A stretch of 38,228 bases of DNA. Origin: Gnetum montanum. Taxonomy: Eukaryota > Streptophyta > Gnetopsida > Gnetales > Gnetaceae. Below the pieces are notes generated by a model that saw only the letters and a program-made list of their open reading frames with translations, searched no databases and was not told the DNA's origin. Positions 31,127 to 38,228 of this stretch are shown here, one piece after another (positions within the stretch are counted from its first letter, which is position 1; each line of letters begins with the position of its first letter). Position numbers and translations under genes: made by a program. The DNA lies in the NCBI GenBank assembly GCA_015680685.1, contig MNCI01022583.1:476059-514286 (forward strand), written 5' to 3'.

Positions 31127-31197
31127 ATAATCATCATCATCATCCTAGCCTTGTCCCAACAAAATGGGGTCAACATTAACTAAGTTGGCTGTAATTG
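31127..31197 (-). repeat. LINE (RTE-like) 3' tail, - orientation, possible
   Basis: Read on the - strand it is GTTGACCCCATTTTGTTGGG, then ACAAGGCTAGG and (ATG)n. The order 'GACCCCA...GGGACAAGGCT...tandem tail' is that of common plant RTE 3' ends. The alternative is the second arm of a small foldback element with 30901-30950. Confidence 0.4.
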
Positions 31198-31988
31198 TGG
31201 TAATTTGAACTAAAAAGTATATCAATAAGCTCATATTTTTGGTATTTTTGATAAGTAATAATACACTTGAAAATTAAAAAAAATCAAATGAACTTTATTT
31301 ATTATGTAAACACTTAACTTTGTGTTAACTAAACACTGATGCGTTATGCAAGTATGATAGTAATCTAATAAAGTCACTTTGCAGAGTAAAGTGAACTTAA
31401 AACACAAAACAAAGGAAAAGGAACACACCTACTAAAAAAAGGAGGAGCTAACATGGTAAATAAATAAATAAAAACAAAGAAAAGATAACAAAATTATAAA
31501 AAATGCATGTGAAATAAATCACCACCTTGATATTTATGGTTTTCTATTAAGGCAAAGGAAGGTAGATGTTATTAGACCTACATTAACCCAAGGGGGTTTC
31601 TTTTAGGCCACTTTTCTAGCTAAAAATGCAATTTTTGTCAAGGGGGTATGCTAGTATTGGTGCTTCCTCCCCTATAAGCTAGTGCACCTACTTATAAATA
31701 GCCAACATGAAACTTTATAAGAATAATGGAGAAATATAACGATGCCTCAAAGTATGACTTGAAGGGGTAATTTCTTACCTAATAAGACAATGATGCCTTA
31801 TGCATGTGACTTTATTGTGTGATGCATTGCTTTGAGAAAATTTTTTGTGCAAATCGCACAATGTAATGGGTTATGCACATCCTATAATCTATGTGACTGT
31901 GAATAGGATAAAAAATTGTTAAAATATGTGCATCATGGTACATGGAAAATTTTTATAGCACTGGCCCCCATAAAATATACAAACACAC
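31198..31988. other. Flank between the LINE tail and the right element
   Basis: AT-rich, no gene seen. It ends CACAC directly before the right element's LTR, the visible half of that element's expected target duplication. Confidence 0.4.
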
Positions 31989-32754
31989 TGATGAGTGGCG
32001 AGGTACCCCTACACTCAACCATACGAATACAAGCATTTCACGCGTGATCTGGTCGAACTCCAAGGACTAAGTGCTTATGCGCCTTAATGGAACACTCGGG
32101 GTTAATCAATCGTTGTCTTCCCAAACTTACTTGTATTGCCACAGTTGTATGGTTAAGTAAGCTTGAGGTATATGATTTTTTATAGCTTTTATATTTTTTA
32201 TGTATTATTCTAATAAAGGAAAGGGAGAGTGAACTAAGTGGCTAATTTATCTTAACTATTCGCTAGCTAGTTTCTAAATGTTCCTAACACTAGTATTTGT
32301 TCCCACTTGCCATATGCATCTTGAACCAGTGCGACACTGCGAGGATTACCAAACACTAATCGTTATTGGGTTACCAAGCACTACATGCATGGTCGAAGCG
32401 GTTGTATTGAGTGTACTTAACTAAGAGAGTTGAAGGTTGAGAGAGATATTAATTAACTAGGAAAGCATTAAACATTTAACAATAATTAATTACTAATTAG
32501 CTTAATCTGTATGCTGCAAGGTTTATCATAAATTTCATCTTTATTGTTGTACACAAATGTGTGCTTAGGTACAAATTGCTTGAATAAAGATCCGTTCACT
32601 CTATGACTCCTACTACGAGCACACAGAAATTATTCTAACTCTGGAATGACTAAACTGCAAGAATCTTGCTAAGGATCTGAGTCTTACTACCCTTGAACAA
32701 AGGGCATCACCTCTTATTTATAGAAGATGAGGCACACGATATCGGGGCTCATCA
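31989..32754 (-). repeat. 3' LTR of right element (766 bp)
   Basis: Ends are TGATGAG (at 32754) and CTCATCA (to 31989) on the - strand. Only one CGATATCG palindrome remains in U3, so it is 167 bp shorter than the LTR at 420-1352. TATAAATA is at 32722-32715 and AATAAA at 32545-32540. The U5 stem pairs 32165-32155 with 32132-32122 over all 11 positions with one G-T pair. Confidence 0.9.
32715..32722 (-). promoter_or_regulatory. TATA box of right LTR
   Basis: TATAAATA followed by AGAGGTG, the same context as 551-558 in the left LTR. Confidence 0.6.
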
Positions 32755-32763
32755 TACCCCCAT
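32755..32763 (-). other. Polypurine tract of right element
   Basis: ATGGGGGTA on the - strand, directly against the LTR. Confidence 0.8.
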
Positions 32764-34715
32764 GACTGAATGAAAACTTTTCCTCGAGTTCCTTACAAAA
32801 TATTGGGAAGGTATGGGATTATTGACTTGAATGACAACTAATGGTGAATGGGGTGACATGTGAATGGATCAACATTACAATACATGGCAACATTAGTGTT
32901 CATGACCACAAGAGTGAACACTATACACAATTGCCATACAACCTTATTTGGTAGCTGAGAGAGAAGAGAGAGCAAAGAAAGGGGAAGACGTGTTGCTACT
33001 GATGCCAAGATTGCACCTTCTATTATCCATCCATGAGCACACCATCAATCTTGTTCCTTGCACAACTGTTCTAGCACCAGTCCATCTTGAGTGTTTCCTC
33101 CAAGTCCAGTCCATTGCTGTATGATTTCCATCTGCACACACAACACAGTCACATATGAGCAAGGATAAGTAAATCATAATACAGTTGATACCTTGCTTTA
33201 GTGTAAGGTCCATTGGCTGAGTTGTGATATGGCCGATACAGATTCTAGAGATATAACACTGGTGACTACCCAAGGTGTAAGGGTTAGGAGAAAATTGAAA
33301 AAATTGGACTAGGGTTCCCATGACTAAGAGCGATCCTCTGGTAGCGATAGAATGGAAAAAGATAAGGAATAAGAAAGATGGAGAAAAAGAAACAATGGCA
33401 ACGCCGATAAAATGGATGTTAGAAGTGGGAAAGAACAAAAAAAATGTTGATTGTAGGAATGTTTAAGGGAAAGAAGTTAACTGATGCACCAAATAGGAAT
33501 GCCAGTGCATCCTCCCCAAAGCAGACGCATGCCTTTTATGCCCTGACAATCCCACATTCAAAGAGTCTGTAGGCTTTGGAAATGTCATTCAAAAGCAAGA
33601 GTTAAAGTCTTAACCACAAGAATTTACCAAAAATAAAATAATGCATCAACCAAAATATAGACTATTGATACAACTGGCAATGAGGTGGAAAATGGAGAAA
33701 GAATGATGGGAAGAAGAGAATGGAATGGAGTCCTAAGAACAAGGTGGTGTATAGACCCTTGTGTATTTATGGTTAATGTGACTGAGTAGATCTCATTCCA
33801 AATCTAGCCTCAAACAATCCACATCCAGTGACTTCACATTAATACACTTGGCCAATCCATCCACTTGAAGTAACAAGAATGCTTCTGCCAAAGAGTCACC
33901 ACCATTTCAAGGAAACAAGAAAGGGAAAAGTAGGAAGTGAGAAAGGGCTTTAGTTGGAGGGAACATGTTTGTTTAGTTCCATAACTAGTGCTTGTAGCCC
34001 ATATGATTATTTTTTCTAAGGGGTGTGCTTGAATTCTCACTGTGTTTTTTTTCTTTTTTAGCATGACAACCACATCATGCAAAGACTTATTTTTATTAGC
34101 TCAGCTTCTTGATAATGGAGCAATGTCAAAATGGTAAGGAAAACTCAAGAAGAAAACATCCAAGCACCCAAGAGAATGGCTAGCACAAATGCATCAAATC
34201 CCCTTGAAGTCACATCCTTTTCAGTCCTTGAGTCCTTCCTCAGTTTGAGAAATGCCTAGTCACCAATTCATTAATAGTTTTATTATTAAGAAAGGGACCA
34301 TATAGTTCCCAGCCAAGAGAGACCATAGAAATTTATGAATGCATGGATGACATAGACTCATTTCTTGTTATATCAAAAGAACCATGCATTAGTATCAACA
34401 TTATAACTCAAAGGTAAAAACCAAACATTAGCAATCAATAGAATATAGTTCATACCATCATCAAGAGCACTTATTAGGTCACGAACCTAACAAAACAAAC
34501 AAAGACAAAAACAAGAACAAAAACAAAAATAAGAACAAACAAAAAAAATAAAAAAAAAACTAAACAAAAATAAAAACAAGCAAAATAAACAATCACACAA
34601 AGAAATGAAAAAGGATAACGATGTTGCAAAACAAAAACAAGAAAAGTTAAAGAAATTTGTAAAACAAAAATATGTAAAACAAAAACTTAAAAAAGGAACT
34701 GAGGGTCTCAATTGG
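32764..34715 (-). other. 3' spacer of right element
   Basis: The pol-proximal part is a T-rich tract on the - strand (34700-34490). Next come the shared GTGACTTCAAGGGGAT segment (about 34215), the uninterrupted CCTTACCATTTTGAC site (about 34140), and one AATTCAAGCACACCCC unit. At 33134-33132 an acceptor-like TGTGTGCAG precedes ATG 33131-33129 (MEIIQQW...), which stops after 28 codons. No long third ORF is present. Confidence 0.7.
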
Positions 34716-37700
34716 TTAGTAGAGGTGGCCATCTCCCCCATGACTGAGTTGGAAGGGGGAGATCTGAAATAGTGAGCAAGGTTGTCCCTTCTCAGAGGTA
34801 TTATGTGCACTGACCATTCTAAATTCATGGAAAGGTTTGGTCTGTTGCGCATTGACTAACAATATCTTATTAGGACTCTCAAGTTTGTATATGGTCATGG
34901 TCCTTGAAGGAAAGGTTGTATGAATAATGTAAGGTCCTTCCCACAATGTTTGAAATTTTGTGCGTTGTGGCACATGTGTGGGGTTTCAATAAAGATCCTT
35001 ATCTCCTGGTTGATACTTAACCTTTCGAATCTTCAAGTCATGACGTTGCTTGTTATATGCCTTATGCAACTCATTTGATGATAGGGCAGCTAATCAGTTT
35101 TCTTCTAGCACATTTAAAGTTGCCAACCTTTTTTTTTGTGCTAAATCAAGATCGAGGTGGAGGTCATAAGCCATTGATAGTGTATGAATCTCGGTTTGAA
35201 GTGGAAGCGTTGGAAGCTTTTCGTACACTAACTCATACGGAGAGTAGCCTATAGGGAGTTTCCAAGTGGAGCGGTATGCCCAAAGAGCATCATTTAGTTT
35301 AGTGCTCCAATCTCACTTATACTTGCTAATTTTCCTTGTTAATATTTTAGTGATCTCCCTGTTGGTGACCTCAGCTTGTCCGTTAGCTTGGGGGTAATAA
35401 GGTGTAGTCAATTTATATTCAACCTCTAAGCGTTGCATTAACTTCCAAAAAGTTGCACCTGTGAAATGTGTTCCGTTATCCAAAATAAGTGCACATGGCA
35501 CACCAAACCTATTTATGATTTATTATTACACAAATCGTGCAGCTGTAGATGATGTGCAGTCTGTAACAGTAGCTACTTCAGCTCATTTTGTTAAATAGTC
35601 TATGGTAACTACAATGTAAGCTTTTTCATTGGACATTGGTGTAATGGGCCCCATAAAGTCTATTCCCCAAATGTCGAAGGGTTCTAACAGTTGAATCCAT
35701 TGTTGTGGACCCTTCATTCTAGCAGTCATTCCCCCATCACATTAACAATGCTCACAAGATCAGACAAATTAATGGACATCCCAAAATAATGTTAGCTAGT
35801 AATATCCTGCAAGCAGGATCTTAATAGTCGTTCATCTCCATGCATAGTGACCCCCACAAGGGCCCTCATGAGCATCTTGGAGAACTCTCAATTGGTCTAC
35901 CTTGGGCACGCACAATCAAACCAAGCCATCAGGACATACTTTGTAAAGTTGTCTGTTGATCTCCATGAAGTACTTAGCTCTGTGAAGAAACTGTTGTTTC
36001 TTCCTAAAGTCTAGCTCCTATGGTATTTATTGGGTACAGAGATAGGTGAGATTGCTACTATACCAGTTTGTCTCCGTGGGTTGGTTATTCACTACACTGG
36101 CAAAGAGGTCTTCATCAAGAAAATGATCAGACATTACATATTCATCCTCTTTGTTGTTCTAGTGCAACTGAGATAAATGATTTGCAACTACGTTCTCAGT
36201 GCCTTTTCAATTGACCATTGTTAGATCGAACACCTATAGGATTACCAGCCATTGTATAATACGAGGGCTAACTATTGGCTTCTTCATGAGGAACTAGATT
36301 GCACTATGATCCATGTGGATGAAAACTTTGTAACCTAACACATAGTGCCTAAACTTATCTAGTGCAAACACTACAACCATTAACTCTTTCTCTGTAGTTG
36401 TATAGTTAAGTTGTGCATCGGAAATACTCCTACTTGCACAGTGGATGTAGTAAGGACATTTTTGGTCATCTAATTGTGTAAGTATGGCTCCTAAAACATA
36501 ATTGGATGCATCAGTCATTATATGGAATAGTCTGGACCAGTCAAGAGCTTGTAGAATGGGAGTTTCTACAAGCTTTTGTTTCAAAGTTTGGAATGCTCGT
36601 TCACATTCCCTAGTCCACTTGAATGGTACATCCTTCTTCATTAGCTCTACCAACGATTTGGCAATCTTGGAGAAATTTTCAATGAATCTCCTATAGTAGC
36701 TAGTGTGTCCAAGGAATGACCGAATGTCTTTGACAGTTTCTGGTTGCCGGGTGATTCCATGGATGACCCTAATCTTTTTTGGATCTACCTCTATTCTTGC
36801 ATGTAAAAATTTATGCCCAAGTACTACACCTTCTTGGACCATTAAATGGCTTTTCTACCAGTTGAGCCTTAAATTAGTTTCTACGCATCTTTTCAGCACT
36901 TGCTCTAATTGGTCCAAGGCTTGATCAAAACTTGTTCCATAGGTAGAGAAGTCGTTCATAAAGACTTCTACTCTGTTCCTTGTTTGCTATTGGAATATGC
37001 TTAGAACTAGGCATTGAAACGTGGCAAGAGCATTACACAAGACAAACGACATTTGTTTATATGCAAACGTTCCCCAAGGACTGGTGAACATTGTCTTGGC
37101 TTGGTCTTCTAGGGCTATCTGTATTTGGTTGTATCCGCTATAGCCATCCAGAAAACTGTAATAGCGATGCCCTACTATGGTGTCTAAGACTTGGTCAACG
37201 AATGATACTAGAAAGTGATCCTTAAATGTTGCCATGTTTAGCAGCCTAAAATCTATGAACACCCTCCATTTGCCTCCCTTTTTAGGCATGATCACCAAAG
37301 GGCTAACCCATTCGCTATCAGCAATGGGATATATGAACCTAGCCTTAAGAAGCTGTTCTATTTCTTCTTTTACTACTTGCTTCAATTTTGGGTTCAATCA
37401 CCTCTGCGGTTTTTTTCAAGGTTTCAGGGAGGGGTCAGTGTAAATCCTATGCTGGCATATCCTAGGATTTATTCCAGTTAATTTGGGATATGACCAGGCA
37501 AAGGTTTTTGACCACTTGTTTATTACTTTCAGTAGTCTTTCTTTTTATTTGAAAGCAAGTCTTGCGTTGAGGATTACCAGTTTTCCATTTTTGAGGGTCA
37601 TATATTCTAGACCGCTGGGCAATGGTTTTAAATCTAGGGGCTCTTGTTTAAAATTTTCAAGAATTTCCAACTTCCCCTAGTTGATGTTTTCAAGGTTAAG

Positions 37701-38228
37701 GCTTGGAAGTTGATAGAGGACTTGCTCTAGTGCATCTATGCTTTCAATATAAGCACTAGTTATTCCCTCAGTTAGTTCCATGCACATTAGTGAGTTGCTC
37801 TCTTGATCAACCATTAGCCACTGGGTGTCTTCTTGTCATGTGATTGTTGCATACAAGCACTTTTGTATATTAATGTCTTGTGTACACCAGTTGCATGCAG
37901 GAAATGCTCAACTTTGCACAACCCATAATCTCTGCATGCAATTGCACCCTGTATCACTGTATGCGATGCATGGAACCTTCTTCTTCTTGATCTTTCCAAA
38001 AGTGTTCTTTTTGGATATTTCCAAGGAAAGATCACGGATTCCTAGGTGTGCATCTATAGTACTTAGCCATGCCCTTCCCATTATTATTGGGAAGTCCCCT
38101 TTATCGTTGTTCACTTGTATCACTAGGAAATCAGCTGGGTATGACCACCCACACATAGTGGTAACGATGTCCTCCACCAATCCCAAGGGAATAGTAATGG
38201 ACTGGTCAGCCAGCTCTAAGTGAATATT
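34716..38228 (-). pseudogene. pol: pol (PR partial, RT, RNase H, IN) of right element
   Basis: One frame runs from 38228 to the stop at 34716 with in-frame stops and no net frameshift. Protease C-terminal half: LELADQSITIPLGLVED and IIMGRAWLST. RT: LLKARFIYP, IDFRLLN, FLDGYSGYNQIQIA, then FMNDFSTYG, with the first catalytic Asp changed to Asn (36956-36954). RNase H: IMTDAS, TTEKELMVVVFALDKF and HMDHSAI. Integrase: HEGPCGGHYA, the C..C pair, IDYLTK, and LDNGTHF, keeping the second Asp (35480-35478), then GQAEVTNREI. The C-terminal module has LWEGPYIIHTTFP and ends QLSHGGDGHLY. Most stops fit TGG to TAG/TGA or CAA/CAG to TAA/TAG. Confidence 0.92.

Larger units (their letters stand above)
31989..38228 (-). 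mobile_element. Right Ty3/gypsy Athila-like element, - strand, 5' part beyond window
   Basis: Read on the - strand: part of protease, complete RT, RNase H and integrase (38228-34716), 3' spacer (34715-32765), polypurine tract and 3' LTR (32754-31989). Gag and the 5' LTR lie outside. It is the least decayed copy: pol stays in one frame throughout. LTR, spacer and tail place it in the subfamily of the left element. Confidence 0.92.

Noticed and set aside
31096-31145. CRISPR-like or regulatory array
   Set aside because: Simple (AATT)n and (ATC)n microsatellites in plant DNA; no spacers.
32944-33438. 164-codon - strand open frame in the right element
   Set aside because: It runs through the acceptor-like site and is not kept in the left element, where the homologous frame differs; treated as spacer plus a short 3' ORF remnant.
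36502-36924. + strand ORFs over the right-hand pol
   Set aside because: Antisense shadows of RT/RNase H.

Overview
This is nuclear DNA from a seed plant, probably one with a large, retrotransposon-rich genome; I cannot tell gymnosperm from angiosperm on sequence alone. The evidence is AT-rich, CpG-poor sequence, GT-AG introns, plant-type Ty3/gypsy elements and a plant SMYD/SET-type gene. There is nothing prokaryotic or CRISPR-like.

About 30 of 38 kb belongs to four related, decayed Ty3/gypsy elements of Athila-like type: non-chromovirus pol, a primer site complementary to tRNA-Asp, and a long tract between pol and the 3' LTR. (1) The 3' end of a + strand element, tail 1-419 and 3' LTR 420-1352. 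(2) A complete outer element A, 6078-28350, with a perfect 5-bp target duplication ATGAT. (3) A complete inner element B, 13869-26175, inserted in the 3' spacer of A with target duplication CTTAT/CTTAC. (4) A - strand element entering from the right: pol 38228-34716, 3' spacer, and 3' LTR 32754-31989. Elements 1 and 4 are one subfamily facing each other in opposite orientation.

The older host DNA (1353-6077 joined to 28356-31988) holds a probable + strand terminal exon (2252-2364), a converging - strand SMYD/SET-type gene (4110-3009) whose SET C-terminus is missing, two tRNA-derived SINE-like copies, a - strand coding relic split by element A, and two opposed LINE-tail-like sequences.

In each element the U3 palindromes and TATAAATA box should drive transcription, an AATAAA ends it in the LTR, a U5 hairpin and the tRNA-Asp primer site serve RNA structure and reverse transcription, and gag-pol supplies capsid, protease, RT/RNase H and integrase. 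Past pol, all four elements align over a conserved site resembling a 3' splice acceptor, placed directly before an ATG. Only B keeps a long third reading frame there (about 1.9 kb, resembling the 'putative plant transposon protein' domain plus a coiled coil); the others keep about 0.3 kb. All gag and pol copies carry stops or catalytic substitutions, so none looks autonomous. The most interesting signals are the third ORF with its conserved acceptor and the covarying U5 hairpin.
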